NCBI RefSeq assembly: GCF_016808095.1
Contig: NC_068975.1
Span: 36,044,001-36,108,000, forward strand
DNA: 64,000 nucleotides
DNA from: Vigna angularis
Taxonomy: Eukaryota; Streptophyta; Magnoliopsida; Fabales; Fabaceae
Direction of reading: 5' to 3'
Shown one piece after another: positions 37,822 to 53,732 of this stretch; position 1 is the stretch's first letter; every line of letters starts with the position of its first letter. Made by a program: the position numbers and the translations under genes. The notes beneath the pieces were generated by a model that was given only the letters and a program-made list of their open reading frames with translations, searched no databases and was not told the DNA's origin.

Positions 37822-40800
37822 CTACATATGGTCAGAATCCACATTAACCATCATTTTTATTTGTTCTCTCAGGATGAAAAGACATGGATTATTGGTGGTG
37901 TAATGATACATCAAAGGTACCATTCTAGCAGCATTCAAGCAGAAATTGGTAAACGATGTTGGCAATTGATTTTGGATCAGAATTTGTCCATTGAGACGTT
38001 TCCATTCAGATGAAATCAATTGGCAAACATGGTTTTGGACATCTTCAGCTGAAATGTGCTTGTGCTCATTCATGTAGCAATCAAGGTATGACCCATCAAC
38101 ACCCTTCTCATCTTCCTTCTGCAGTGTTTTCAAACCTTTAAGTTAGGACATCCCATGTTTAGAATATAACATAAATACAAACACTTTCGTCTGTCTTTTT
38201 ACCTTGAATCCTTCCAAATCATCAGATAGACGAAGAATTTTTGCCACTGAGTGAACAATTTGGGGAAAGTTATCCATGACAGCAACAGTTTCCATATTTA
38301 TAGACTGATCGAAGAGGAAGAATGCATGAAGAAGCACCACATGCACTCCTGTGCTCACAATTCCAACATTCAAGTACTCCTCTGACCTTGGCAAATCACC
38401 ACTCCTCAACCAATGTGCCTCTTCCATGAAAGCATTCAACAATCGTACCCACTGTTTCATATATATAAATACTTCATTTTTACATTTACTTCTACTTTCC
38501 ATAATTTTCGACAACTTTTTCAAGTAAATTTTAAATACAATAAATTGACTATTACCGATCTTTTTAGTGTATCTATTGGGTTTAATCCATGTCTTTTATA
38601 GACCTTTTCGGCGAAATCATTGGTCATGTCGAAAAGAACATTTAGACACATTTTCATGAAGTCTGGAAGCTGCTCTGTATCCGCCAATTCCCATCTGAAA
38701 TTATACAAACTAATTATTTGCAAGCATAAGAATGGAATATCCAAAGAAATGGTACATGCTAAAATCTAGCAGCTCGTCCACTTAAACCTTTTTGTTGTAA
38801 TATCTCTCTCGACAAATTTCTCCATAAAATTATTAGTCTAATAGAAGAAAGTAATGAGATAAAACAGAATATTTTTTTATTACAAAGTTAAAATAAATGA
38901 GGTTCATAAATTGATCTTGAATTATTAAAAAAATTCTGATTATTTTTTTACTAATATTGTGTACACCTAAGTCGTATCATTAAACCAGAACAAAAAAGAA
39001 ACTAAAAGAAGAATAGGAAAGTTAATATACATTAAGAAATATAAGACGATTCGAAAAAAAACATGAGTTAGGTATATAGTGTGTGAAATATACTTTTAGA
39101 AAATATTAAAAATATCTTACTAATATTTATATATGACCGTCAATAATTCCGTGTATTTTTTCGTCAACTATAGTCAAAGTTGTGTCTACTCATTTGTCAC
39201 ATAAAAGTATATTCCTTCTCTCTCTTGGTTGTTGAATTGCTGATTTTATTGTGCAGGAACCTCACTAGTTATAGACTTATAGTTTATGTGAGCGGAGAAA
39301 TCATTGCAAAAATAATTAAATTTGATCAATTTTTAAAAATTTAATTAACATATAAAATTATAAGAAAGATACGCATTACTGATTCAAAATAAATAATAAT
39401 AAAAGTAGTTAAGAATGATGGGGAGAAGATTAAATTTAAAAAGAAAAAACTGTTGTTGTAGATTAAGATTTGAAATAAAAATATAAAATAACCTAAAAGT
39501 TAGCGCGGTTAAAGTTATAATTTAAGATGAAAAATCTTAATAATATACAAAATGAATTTTTAGAAATATTTATTGATTTGATATTTTAAAAATATAAATA
39601 AAAAAAAGTAATTTAAGGAAACTCATCATGATTTTGTTTGTAAAAGAGGTTTTGATGAATACCTATTGACAGCATCTCTAAATAAAGTAAGTTGGTCTAA
39701 TGTCCCATGAACGTCGAAGATATCATCGATAATGTAGATTAGAGAGATGGATTTGGTGAGTTCAATTCTTTGGTCTGAAAAGCTTGGATCTGTGAAGCAT
39801 GCCATGGGCCAAATGTACCATTTCAGAGGTTGATACTTGGCAAACTTCTCCTCTTTCACCATTCCAAGATCATTCCACCATCTGTTAATGTAAAGTTCTG
39901 ATTACTGTTGCCAAAATGAACATTCAAAGTGGGAGTATATTATAAAACTCACTTGTAAACTTGAACGATTTCATTCTGGTTCATCATTCTAACTATGCAG
40001 GAGTTTATCTCAGCAAGTTCCTCTAAGCATGTCCATTCTTTCTTGGTCTTGTAATAATCACTTAGAACTACACCTGTGTCCCTGAATCTTGATAAGCCAT
40101 AGTGAAGTGGATCCTCAAGAGTGCTAGCAACATATATAGCTTCATGATGTTCTCTATGTCTTTTCAACCATGCATGAAGAAGTTGACGGCTCAGATAACC
40201 TGCATCATCAAGACTATCTTCTCCTTCGATACTCAGCTGGGTTGCCTCATGCAGGGCAATCAGACTCTTCACATCTTCACCATATTTAGCTCTGAACTCT
40301 CTTTTATTACTCTTCAAGCTATCAAATACATCTACACACGCATTATAGTTGGTAGCTTTAGTTAGCATTTAGTAACAAATTCCTTCAACATGAATACAGA
40401 ATGTGAGTTAAATATTGCAGGTCCATATGTTTGGTCAACAGTTTATATGTACAGAATGAAGAGAATTTCAACCTGCGGCTACGTGATGACCTCTTTGTCT
40501 AAGTAAACGGAATTGAAGTGCAAGTTCATAAAGTTTATCGCCATTGGCAAAATCATTGAGATGACTGCTAAATACGGAGTGTTGCTTCCGAAGAACGGCT
40601 TCAATTTCCTCTTCAAAATGGTGTTCGATGCCGAGCCTCTGGATAATGTCAATGACATGAAAACTCTCCATGGAATCCTCACTGACAAGTTTCTGGAATG
40701 CATGCTTAACTTCCTTCAACACCAGAGCTTGTTTGATATAAATATCATCCTGAAAATGTGAATAAAAGTGTCAAATTCAGAAAACCTTGGTGGGATGAGA

Positions 40801-40851
40801 AGATGATTAACAGAATTAGAATTTTAGTTGTGTACGCACAGAGAAATCCAT
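37822..40851 (-). CDS. Terpene synthase, TPS-g-like (nerolidol/linalool synthase type), 7 exons, 523 aa
   Basis: Ionises a prenyl diphosphate to make a volatile terpene; product not predictable. Exons on the minus strand: 40851-40840, 40749-40473, 40331-39953, 39881-39663, 38694-38556, 38451-38203, 38118-37822; phases join to 524 codons with TAG. The helical N-domain has [20 protein letters not shown] and [13 protein letters not shown]. The catalytic domain has DDIFD at residues 275-279 (DDxxD, Mg binding). The second metal site is DDLEGFKKE (419-427), where the usual Ser/Thr at position 5 is Gly. [19 protein letters not shown] and [12 protein letters not shown] are typical TPS blocks. The RRx8W motif and any transit peptide are absent, as in cytosolic TPS-g enzymes. 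Exon 1 encodes only MDFS and is the weakest part, supported by a TATA box and splice phase. Nerolidol synthase is a guess by clade. Confidence 0.82.
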
Positions 40852-40932
40852 TGTTAAAACGGATGTAGTGTTTGCGTAACAGTGGTGGTTTGGCTTCTAC
40901 TCTAAATGTGAAGAGAGGAATAAACAAGAGTC

Positions 40933-40940
40933 TATTTATA
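40933..40940 (-). promoter_or_regulatory. TATA box of the intact TPS gene
   Basis: TATAAATA on the minus strand, about 82 bp upstream of the proposed ATG at 40851. This leaves a leader of about 50 nt and supports the very short first exon. Confidence 0.6.
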
Positions 40941-41300
40941 CCCCCACAGCAAGAGTTTTGCTTTGGGGTTTGTTGTCTAAAATGGGTTAGACAAGTCAAT
41001 GATAGTAGGTAACAAGTTAATTAGTTTGATGATGTTGTTTTTCACGATTTTTTCATTATAATTATTTTAAGAACAAAAGTATATGAAAGTTATTACCGAC
41101 AGTATCGCAATAGTTTATCCTGCTACCATAAGACTGAAATCTCCAGAACACGAGAAAGTAGAGATTCCACGTCATGTTGTTTTCCACTTGGCTTACCGTC
41201 TACCACCCCCAAGTAATTTTAAATATTTCTACATCACAATTATAAAAAACCCTATAATGATAATGGAAGTAATGACAAATAAAAATAAAAAGAAAAGAAA

Positions 41301-41308
<8 letters not shown>

Positions 41309-41342
<34 letters not shown>
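41309..41342. repeat. AT microsatellite
   Basis: About 17 AT units after a purine-rich AAAAT/AAAG stretch in the TPS upstream region. Confidence 0.9.
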
Positions 41343-41347
<5 letters not shown>

Positions 41348-41399
41348 TAAAAATAAAAATAAAAACAGGTATAAATTTCATTTTATAAATTAATTTATA

Positions 41400-45884
<4,485 letters not shown>

Positions 45885-47435
45885 TCATCCTGTCTCATCA
45901 CCAGCATTACGAAGCAGTGTCTTGGCCTGTTCCTGCATTATGGAGAGGCATGCATTATTGGTGGCGTAATGATACATCAAAGGTACCATTCTAGCTGCAT
46001 TCAGGCAGAAAATGGTAAATGATGATGGCAGTTCATTTTGGGTCAGAAGCTGTCGGTTGAGACATTTCCATTCAGATGAAATTAAATGGCAAACATGGCT
46101 TTGGGCCTCTTCAGCCGAAACGTGCTGCTGTTCATTAGCAAACAAGATATGACCCATCAACTCCCTTCTCTTCTTTTTTCTGCATTTTTTTCAATCTTTA
46201 GTTAGGACATCACATGCATGTTTAGAATCTAACATAGATACAAACACTTCCTTGCGTCTGTACCTTGGCTCCTTCCAAATCATCAGATAAACGAAGGATT
46301 TTTGCCACTGAATGAACAATTTGGGGAAAGTTATTTATCGACTCATCGAAGAGGAAGAATGCATGGAGAAGCACCACATGCATTCCTGTGCTCACGATTC
46401 CATTCTTCAAGTATTCCTCTGACCTTGGCAAATCACCACTCCTCAACCAATGTGCCTCTTCCATGAAAGCTTTCAACAATTGCACCCACTGTTTCAAACA
46501 TATAAATACATCACTTTTACTTCTGCTGCTACTTTACAAAACTTTCTGCGCAAAAAAAATTGAATGTGACATATGCAAGATGAAATCCGCCAAATTTTAA
46601 CATACAATAAGTTGACTATTACCGATCTTTTTAGGGTATCTATAGGGTTTAATCCATGCATTTTGTAGACCTTATCTGCGACATCATTGGTCATGTCGAA
46701 AATAACACTAAGACACATTTTCATGAAGTCCGGAAGCTGCTCTATACCACCCAATTCCCATCTGAATCGACAGAAATCAATTCGTTGTGAGAATACAAAC
46801 CTCATATATATGATTAGAAATTAAACAATTGTAAAAAGCCAATTTTTAAACAGTAGAAGTTGAAATTTGAGGAAAAAAAAAATCTTAACAGAAAAGAAAA
46901 ATTAAAAAATTTGAGGTTCTTTAAAATGATATAAAATATGTTACAAACGATTATAAAGTCAATTACATGGAAAAAAAGAGAGAGATATCCTACATCGTTT
47001 CCATATTTTTAAATGCTAATTAAGGTATATATTAAACTTTGAAATTCCAAAACATTAATTTTAAAGGAACAGAAATGCCGAAATTTCTTAATATAATGAA
47101 GTAGTATCATAAAAATGCCATTGCATTTAAGGAAGATCTAAATTTATAATATATACATAAATATATAAATACCTAATAATAGCATCTGTAAATAAGGTAA
47201 GTTGGTCCAATGTCCCATGAACATCGAAAATGTCGTCAACAATATATATTAGGGAGATAAATTTAGTGAGCTCAATCCTTTGTTCTGAAAGGCATGGATT
47301 TGTGAAGCACGCCACTGGCCACAGGTGCCATTTAAGAGGTTGGTAACTACAGAATTTCTCCTCCTTCGCCATTTCAAGAGTTTTCCACCATATGTTAAAT
47401 AGTTACTCTTTACTGTTAGCAATTTGGGTCACTTA

Positions 47436-47441
<6 letters not shown>

Positions 47442-47482
<41 letters not shown>
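47442..47482. repeat. AT microsatellite in the TPS pseudogene
   Basis: About 20 AT units after ATTT repeats, within the former intron 3. Confidence 0.9.
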
Positions 47483-47484
<2 letters not shown>

Positions 47485-47584
47485 CAATTATTAAATATGT
47501 TAAAGTCATTATATTTTATTAGTCAACTTTATAAAATAATTTAGTTAAGATAAATATGACTAAGGATATATTTGTCATGAAAGG

Positions 47585-47812
47585 TATATTGTATGGAACT
47601 AAAGGTGCTCTAAACCATGGCGGGTGGAATAGAAGAATAAAATACCAACTTAAAACTCGTTAGGATAGACTTTAAACCATGACTCTGATACCAAGTTAGT
47701 AGTGAACTTTAAGCCTAACTTAACCCCACAAACCGGCTTATAAGGTGAGGTTTGCACCTCACTTATATATTATATTTTGGTCTTATTTCTATTCAATGTG
47801 AGACTTCCAATA
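47585..47812 (-). mobile_element. TRIM-like LTR fragment inserted in TPS exon 3
   Basis: On the minus strand exon 3 stops at ...TTTGAAAAA and an LTR-type sequence begins TATTGGAAGTCTCACATTG. It runs through ATAAGACCAAAATATAATAT and CACCTTATAAGCCGGTTT, then reaches TTGGTATCAGAG (47683-47694), the classic primer-binding site matching initiator tRNA-Met. It is related to the TRIM at 3382-3753. Only one LTR and the primer site are visible; the other end is lost. The lower boundary is approximate. Confidence 0.7.
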
Positions 47813-48736
47813 TTTTTCAAAGTAGGTGATCCATTCATTATCGGTGTTGAACTCAATTGGAAAAATGCTTCTATCCCTGAATCTTGATAATGCATGATGA
47901 AGAGGACAGCGAAGAGTGTTTGTAACATATATAGCTTCAGAATGTTTTTCATGTCTTGTAAGCCATGCATGAAGAAGTTGAAATATGAGGTACCCTACCT
48001 CGTCAAGGCTATCTTCTTCAATTCCTAGTTGACTTGCTTCATACAGGGCAGTGAGACCCTTCACATCTTCACCATACGTCTCTTCGAATTTTCTTTTCTC
48101 GCTCTTCAGAATGTCAAATAAATCTGCATATTTCGTTATTTACCTTAATAATTTACATTTATATATAATTAAGAAAATTATTTTTCCATATTTATGTTAT
48201 ATTTCAATATAGTTTTTACAATTATATTTTATATATTTTTTCTACTTTTGTCGTGTAATAAGCTATGTAATTTTAATTTATTATAAGTATGTGTGCAATC
48301 GTCGTGAACTTGGTAAAAGTTATTATCTTATCTAACTAAATCATTCAAACCTGGTTTGACATAATGACCTCCTTGTCTCAGCAAGCGAAATGCAAGTGCA
48401 ACTTCATGGAGTTGATCATGGCTATTGAAAAAATCACAGGGATGGTTGCTTAATATCAATTGTTGTTTTTGAAGAACTACTTCAATCTCCTCTTCAAAGT
48501 GGTGCTCAATTCCAAGCCTTTGGATAATGTCAACCATATGCAAACTCTCCACTGGATTTTCTATGATAAGTTTCTTGCATGCATGCTTAGCTTCCTTCAA
48601 TATCGAAGCCTGTTTGACGTGGATAAAATCCTGAAAATCAATGTTGCTGAAGATTAAAAGATAATATATAAAATACGTAGAGATTGGAATTCACCGAATT
48701 ATATATATTTTGTAAAAGTGAAACACACTCACCATG

Positions 48737-49367
48737 CTGGAATATGCTTTGAGTGAAACTGACTTGGCTTTAGGGCAAGGCTTTAAAAATGGATGGCTCC
48801 GATGTATTTTGAAGAAATGAGTATTTTGGGTACGTTGAAGAATTGTAAAGAATGAGGCCTTTGAATAAATGGGGGATGTGGCATTTGAGCACGCTGGTCC
48901 TGTATGTTATCAATAGAAATAATAAGTAGCTCTTTTACACATACTCAAAATTATAATATAATAAACCTAGCTAACTCTAACATAATTGATTTTTGTGGAA
49001 CTAATTTGTTCATTAGCCAAATTATAATTATAATTAATTCGCGTTTTTTCATCATATATCACGTACGCTGATTTAAAGTTCAAATTCAGTAAGAGTAAAG
49101 GTTCTTTGACAGGTGAAAGATGGTAAGTCAACAAAAAATCATTAAAAAGTGGGATGGAAGAACTAAAAGAAATAGATGTTAATTGGGAGAAAGTGAATAT
49201 CGTAGAGTATAAATGAAACTGAGAAGAGGACCTTGCATCTTTGAAAAAATAAAAAGACGAAGCACCTCGCCTTGTTTTGGCCTTTTTTTCCCTCTGTTTT
49301 TGCCGATATTCTCTCAATTATATTTCTGTTATCTTATGTTTAATACATTTTTTGGTTCCTCGAAGAA
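48737..49367. other. Spacer upstream of the TPS pseudogene
   Basis: AT-rich former promoter region. No intact TATA box like that of the working copy was found. ORFs here are not supported. Confidence 0.4.
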
Positions 49368-50802
49368 GAGGATTATTCAAAATAGTTCTATCTTTTCTAA
49401 AAACTTTGAGACGGTCCCAATTTGTGAAAAATCATATCAAGTTAATCCTTTTTTGTTACGGCGTCAAAATTTTAACGGTGCAATTGCCTCATTGGTCAAA
49501 ACTTAATAAGCTGTCATCTTTTTCTCATACGTGGCACACTGAGGCAATATAACGTGTCAATTTTGAATTTTAAAAAAATAAATTGCTTGTCATATCAGCT
49601 TCATCTTCTACCTCCAGAAACATTAGAGCCACAAACTGTCGCTGTCAACACTTCAGACCACCGCTAAGGCTACCAACTTCTTCCCAACAACCACATCACA
49701 TTTTCCTCTCCATGTGCCACTCCAACCAAACCAAAAAATCACCATCATCTTTTTCGCCAAACTTTCGAAAAAACTCAGAAACAAAAATGCGAAACCCAAA
49801 TCGTAGAGACCTAAAGAAACCCAAATCGCAGAGACCTAAAGAAACCCAAATCGCAGAGACCTAAAGAAACCCAAATCTCCTCCTTCGAAACCTGTAAGAA
49901 ACTGATAAGACCTAAAAAAACACAAATCGAGCCTCATCCATAGTCACCGAAAACCTCTGAAAACCAAATTCCAGAAAACTCTAAACAAAACTTTGGATGA
50001 CTTACCCAAGCACACATTTTCCTATTTTCTATGCTCCCCAAAGACTCCTTCTAATGAACCACGAATGTGGCTATTATTTTCTATAGTATATGCATTGTGA
50101 ATTAATTATATAATTAACAAGGCCATAAGAAATGTTATCGATACAGTAAGGATGGTCAATAAATGGCAATCACGACCAATTTAAGTGTCTCATTGCATCG
50201 TCACTCAAGTTCCAAGCTCCTTCTGCCATCTCATCATATAACTATTTCGGTTCCAACTTGAATAGCCCAAGAAAAATCAGTTATCCCCAACTGGTTCATT
50301 TGTCGACTTCAACTCTTCGATTTTACGAATTGTCGTTACTTGATCAAGTAAGTAAATTCAAAGCAGGATTTCAGGTAAATGATTTTCGAAAACCGTTCTA
50401 GTTAAGGATAAAAGAGACATTCCAGTTTTCATTACTGGACCTCCCAGGGAGAGGGGAGCATCTTTCAATTTTTCCAATTCTTCTTCCAACCCTAATCGCA
50501 GGACAAGAAACCCCAAATTAGGAACCCTAATCCCTCTTTTTTTTTAACCTCTCTCGTGATTCATTGCCACGTAGTCAATTTATTTTCTTCCAATTCTAAT
50601 TTTACACGTCAATAAACCTATTACTGCCACACAATCACATAACATTAACACGTCATTAAATTTTGTCCAGAGGAGCAGCTGCACCGTTTAATTTTTAACG
50701 CCATAAGCAAAAAGAATTAACTTGAACAGTTTTTTCAAAAGTTGAGATCAATTGTTACTTTTTAAAAAAAGTAGGATTATTTTGAATACAACCCCTTAGA
50801 TC
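49368..50802. mobile_element. Long-TIR DNA transposon, non-autonomous, about 1.4 kb
   Basis: The left end (about 49368-49500) and right end (about 50670-50802) are inverted copies over about 120 bp. Matching pieces include ATTCAAAATA, AAGTTAAT.CTTTTT and a GGCGT.AAAA.T.AACGGTGCA block. The interior has no coding sequence: short gene-like pieces, poly-pyrimidine stretches and a 27-bp minisatellite. Long degenerate TIRs with non-coding filler suggest a non-autonomous Mutator-like element. No clean target duplication was found, so the exact ends are uncertain. Confidence 0.55.
49790..49880. repeat. 27-bp minisatellite, about 3.5 copies
   Basis: The unit GAAACCCAAATCGCAGAGAC plus CTAAAGAA-type linker repeats at a 27-bp period within the long-TIR element. 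27 is a multiple of three, so an open frame persists by chance. Confidence 0.85.
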
Positions 50803-51279
50803 AAAAGAAGTATTAAGTCTAATTTATAATACAATAAACATCCTTGGTCTATGTCCACTTAAGCACTCCCATAATCGGCACCTACAAATTAGGACAATAA
50901 CGTTTGAATATGAGATTAGGTATGAGTTCATTCTATTACCCATTTTCTATCTTAGTTTCGGAAAAGTGTCATTGGCACTTTAGTCTTGTTTCGTTTGATG
51001 GAGTAAACAAGTGAGACTTGGTATCAGATGGTAGTTACAAACAGTGTTATGCCATCAACCTTCACCACAACTTTATGCATTGGGAGGAGTGCTGATTCTT
51101 CATTAATTTTTCATGGCTTTTAAATTTATTGTATCTTTGCTTGAATAAATACCTTGCTACTCTTTCATCTAAAACTACCTTCTTAATTTTATCATCCTGA
51201 CTAATGAAGACTTTACTTGTAACTTACAAACTAGCTCACGATCCTTTTTTCATACGCTACAAACTGAAAATAAGAAACG
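50803..51279. other. Unassigned spacer
   Basis: No gene or recognisable element. Confidence 0.4.
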
Positions 51280-51611
51280 TATGTATAATCAATCTTTCTG
51301 AACCATACGGTTCTCTTGGGCCGTCCTCCGGGCCATCCTCCGGAACTGTCCTCCCGTGGTTATAGTTGTTCTTTTGTGGTTGTCTTTATGTAATCTTTCT
51401 TCCGTGGTCGTCGTCTTTTCGAGATTGTTCTTTCGAAGTTGTCCTCCCGTGGCTGTTCTTTTAAGTCGTGTTTAGCGATAATAACTCATTAAGTTCCTAA
51501 TGCAGGTTAAGGTGTGATTGAGCCGTCATTAGGTCAGCGGAAAAAAAAGACTCATCACCAACTAGTATAAATAAAGGTCTCAGGTATGACTTTAAGATCA
51601 CGATGCACAAT
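51280..51611. mobile_element. Probable LTR remnant hosting the Copia insertion
   Basis: Locally GC-rich with repeated TGTCCTCCCGTGG-type phrases, then a promoter-like end (AGTATAAATAAAGGTCTCAG, 51563-51582). This has the feel of a retrotransposon LTR with TATA box. It is cut by the Copia element at 51612. The identity is inferred from composition only. Confidence 0.35.
51607..51611 (+). repeat. Target site duplication of the Copia element, left
   Basis: ACAAT, repeated exactly at 56798-56802 on the other side of the element. Confidence 0.9.
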
Positions 51612-52166
51612 TGTTGGGAAACAGCGGTATTTTTTCCCTCCTCTGTGAACCCCAAAATGGGCATTGTGCGGAAGCGTAAAAATTAAAGCGTAAGGAAAGA
51701 GAAAATTAACACTGGAAATTTTAACGTGGAAAATCTTCTCGGAAAAAACCACGGGACCTAGTCCAGAAAATTATCTCCACTATAAAAGTAGGATTACAGT
51801 GTTTCTCTCACTCTCTGAGGATCTCTCTGTAAATATCTCACCCTCTCGGATGGTACACAAAACTCTCACTTTCCACTCACAGTATCTTCTATTGTACTGT
51901 GTCTACACCTCTCGGTATTTCTCTCACACACAAAAAACTCTATTTCTCTCCTTCACCGTGGCTCTCTTTTCTTCACGGTGGTATTCTCCTTCTTTGTGTT
52001 GGTGTGTGGCTTCACTTCTTGCTTCTCAATTTATGGAAGAAGAAAGTGCAAGAGTCCAAGAATGAAGGTTGTGGCTTGGAGCATTTTACGGAAGATTAGC
52101 AATGAGTGAGTGGTGCTTTTGGTTGGTGGCAGACAAAGCTTTCCACCATTTTTGTTTTATTCAACA
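51612..52166 (-). repeat. Copia 3' LTR
   Basis: In element orientation it begins TGTTGAATAAAAC and ends GTTTCCCAACA. It is identical in length to the 5' LTR with two substitutions seen, near 51633 and 51665. It contains the transcription signals; ORFs at 51799-52099 within it are not genes. Confidence 0.95.
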
Positions 52167-52176
52167 AAACTCCCCC
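52167..52176 (-). other. Copia polypurine tract
   Basis: Directly before the 3' LTR in element orientation the sequence is GGGGGAGTTT, the expected primer position for plus-strand DNA synthesis. Confidence 0.7.
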
Positions 52177-52223
52177 ATAAAACAAAAAAAAATGGGGCTT
52201 CCATCCCGTCTTCGTATCTTGAC

Positions 52224-53729
52224 TTAGTTGGAAGGTACCACGACACCAGCACCTTGACAACAATCTTCAACCTTCTTGGTTGGTACTGATTTAGTCATCA
52301 TGTCAGACCAATTCAAGTCTGTATGGATTTTCTCTATCTTCAATTTCTTCTCATCCAGCGCTTCTCGTATCCAGTGATACCGCACGTCGATATGCTTCGA
52401 GCGTGAATGGAACATGGGGTTCTTGGTTAGATGAATGGTACTTTGATTATCACAATTCACCACATAATCATCTTGATCATGTCCTAATTCACTTAGGAAA
52501 TTCTTCATCCATAGCATCTCTTTAGAGGCTTCAGTCACTGCTACATACTCTGCTTCAGCAGTAGACAATGTCACACATTTTTGTAGCTTTGACTGCCAAG
52601 AAACAGCTCCCCCTGCAAAAGTAATCAGATAACCTGATGTTGACTTCCTTGAATCGACATCTCCAGCCATGTCTGAGTCTGAATATCCGATTAGCTTTAG
52701 ATCTCCATTGCCAAAACACAAGCTTCTTTTGGCAGATCCTCTTAGATACCTCAGTATCCACTTAACAGCTTCCCAATGCTCCTTTCCTGGATTTGACAGG
52801 AATCTGCTCACAACTCCTACAGCATAGCCAATATCTGGCCTTGTACAAACCATTGCATACATAAGGCTACCCACGGCAGAAGAGTAGGGTACCTTGTTCA
52901 TTTCTTCCTTTTCTTCTTCATTCTTTGGACATTGCGACTTGCTAAGTTTGAAATGTCCAGCAATTGGAACACGAGCAGATTTGGCATTGTGCATGTTGAA
53001 CCTTTTGAGAATCTTCTCAATATAATCTTCTTGAGATACCCATAGCATTCTTCTAGAACGATCTCTGGAGATTTTCATTCCAAGTATCTTCTTTACTGCA
53101 CCCAAGTCTTTCATGGCAAAAGACTTGCTCAATGCCTTCTTGAGAGCAGCTATTTTAATTTTGTCCTTCCCTACAATCAACATATCATCAACATACAAGA
53201 GAAGTATGATGGACTCACCATTTTCATAATTCTTCACAAACACGCAATGGTCTGCAGAGGTCTTCTTGAAATTATGTTGGATCATGAAGGAATCAAATTT
53301 CTTGTACCATTGTCTTGGAGCTTGCTTCAGACCATAGAGACTTTTCTTCAGACGACACACCAAGTGTTCTTTGCCTGGTTCTTCAAAACCCTCTGGTTGC
53401 TTCATGTAAATTTCTTCTTCTAGGTCTCCATGTAAGAATGCTGTTTTGACGTCCAGTTGTTCAATCTCCAGGTCTAATTTTGCTGCTAGACCGAGAATTG
53501 CTCTAATGGATGTCATCTTCACCACTGGTGAAAATATTTCGTCGAAGTCTATTCCTTTCTTCTGGTTGCACCCTTTCACGACAATTCGTGCTTTGTACCT
53601 TGGGCTTGGGTTGTTCTCTTCATTCTTGAGCTTGAACACCCATTTGTTTTGTAATGTTCTTCTTTCTTTTGGTAATTCTACCAAATCATAAGTCTGATTT
53701 TCCTTTAAGGATTGCATCTCCTCTTCCAT
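52224..53729 (-). CDS. Copia polyprotein, second part: reverse transcriptase and RNase H, 501 aa
   Basis: Continues in the same frame as the first part after one stop codon and one sense codon, so it is the downstream half of a single pol reading frame rather than a separate gene. Reverse transcriptase: NKWVFKLK, KARIVVKGCNQKKGIDF, FSPVVK, QLDVKTAFLHGDLEEEIYM and the catalytic YVDD at residues 179-182. RNase H: GYSDSDMAGD, STSGYLITF and LSTAEAEYVA. It ends close to the polypurine tract. It would be translated only by readthrough of the stop at 53733, or from its own ATG if any transcript allowed it. No other lesion was seen in this half. Confidence 0.93.
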   Translation of the reverse strand: MEEEMQSLKENQTYDLVELPKERRTLQNKWVFKLKNEENNPSPRYKARIVVKGCNQKKGIDFDEIFSPVVKMTSIRAILGLAAKLDLEIEQLDVKTAFLHGDLEEEIYMKQPEGFEEPGKEHLVCRLKKSLYGLKQAPRQWYKKFDSFMIQHNFKKTSADHCVFVKNYENGESIILLLYVDDMLIVGKDKIKIAALKKALSKSFAMKDLGAVKKILGMKISRDRSRRMLWVSQEDYIEKILKRFNMHNAKSARVPIAGHFKLSKSQCPKNEEEKEEMNKVPYSSAVGSLMYAMVCTRPDIGYAVGVVSRFLSNPGKEHWEAVKWILRYLRGSAKRSLCFGNGDLKLIGYSDSDMAGDVDSRKSTSGYLITFAGGAVSWQSKLQKCVTLSTAEAEYVAVTEASKEMLWMKNFLSELGHDQDDYVVNCDNQSTIHLTKNPMFHSRSKHIDVRYHWIREALDEKKLKIEKIHTDLNWSDMMTKSVPTKKVEDCCQGAGVVVPSN

Positions 53730-53732
53730 GGC

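Larger units (their letters stand above)
45885..48736 (-). pseudogene. Terpene synthase pseudogene, tandem copy of the TPS at 37.8 kb
   Basis: Recognisable exons on the minus strand: 48630-48351, 48123-47813 (truncated), 47391-47173, 46761-46623, 46488-46264, 46179-45885. Exon 1 may be only the ATG at about 48733, followed by GTGAGT. Four lesions are visible. (1) Exon 3 is cut after about 310 nt by an LTR-type insertion and its last 70 or so nt are missing. (2) The acceptor before exon 4 reads CAT instead of CAG (47392-47394). (3) Exon 6 lacks 8 codons, in frame. (4) Exon 7 has a net 5-nt loss near 46135, giving a TAA at 46135-46137; the rest continues in another frame to 45885. DDIFD and DDLEGAK remain. 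Intron ends still resemble the intact gene, so it arose by tandem DNA duplication, not retroposition. Confidence 0.85.

Noticed and set aside
49583..49864. 93-codon ORF with basic repeats
   Set aside because: It lies inside the long-TIR element and stays open because the 27-bp minisatellite unit is a multiple of three; no protein family recognised.
49790..49880. Short direct repeats resembling a CRISPR array
   Set aside because: Units abut with no unique spacers and the genome is a plant; it is a minisatellite.
51799..52099. Plus-strand ORFs repeated at 56430-56730
   Set aside because: Both sit in the Copia LTRs, which explains the identical translations.
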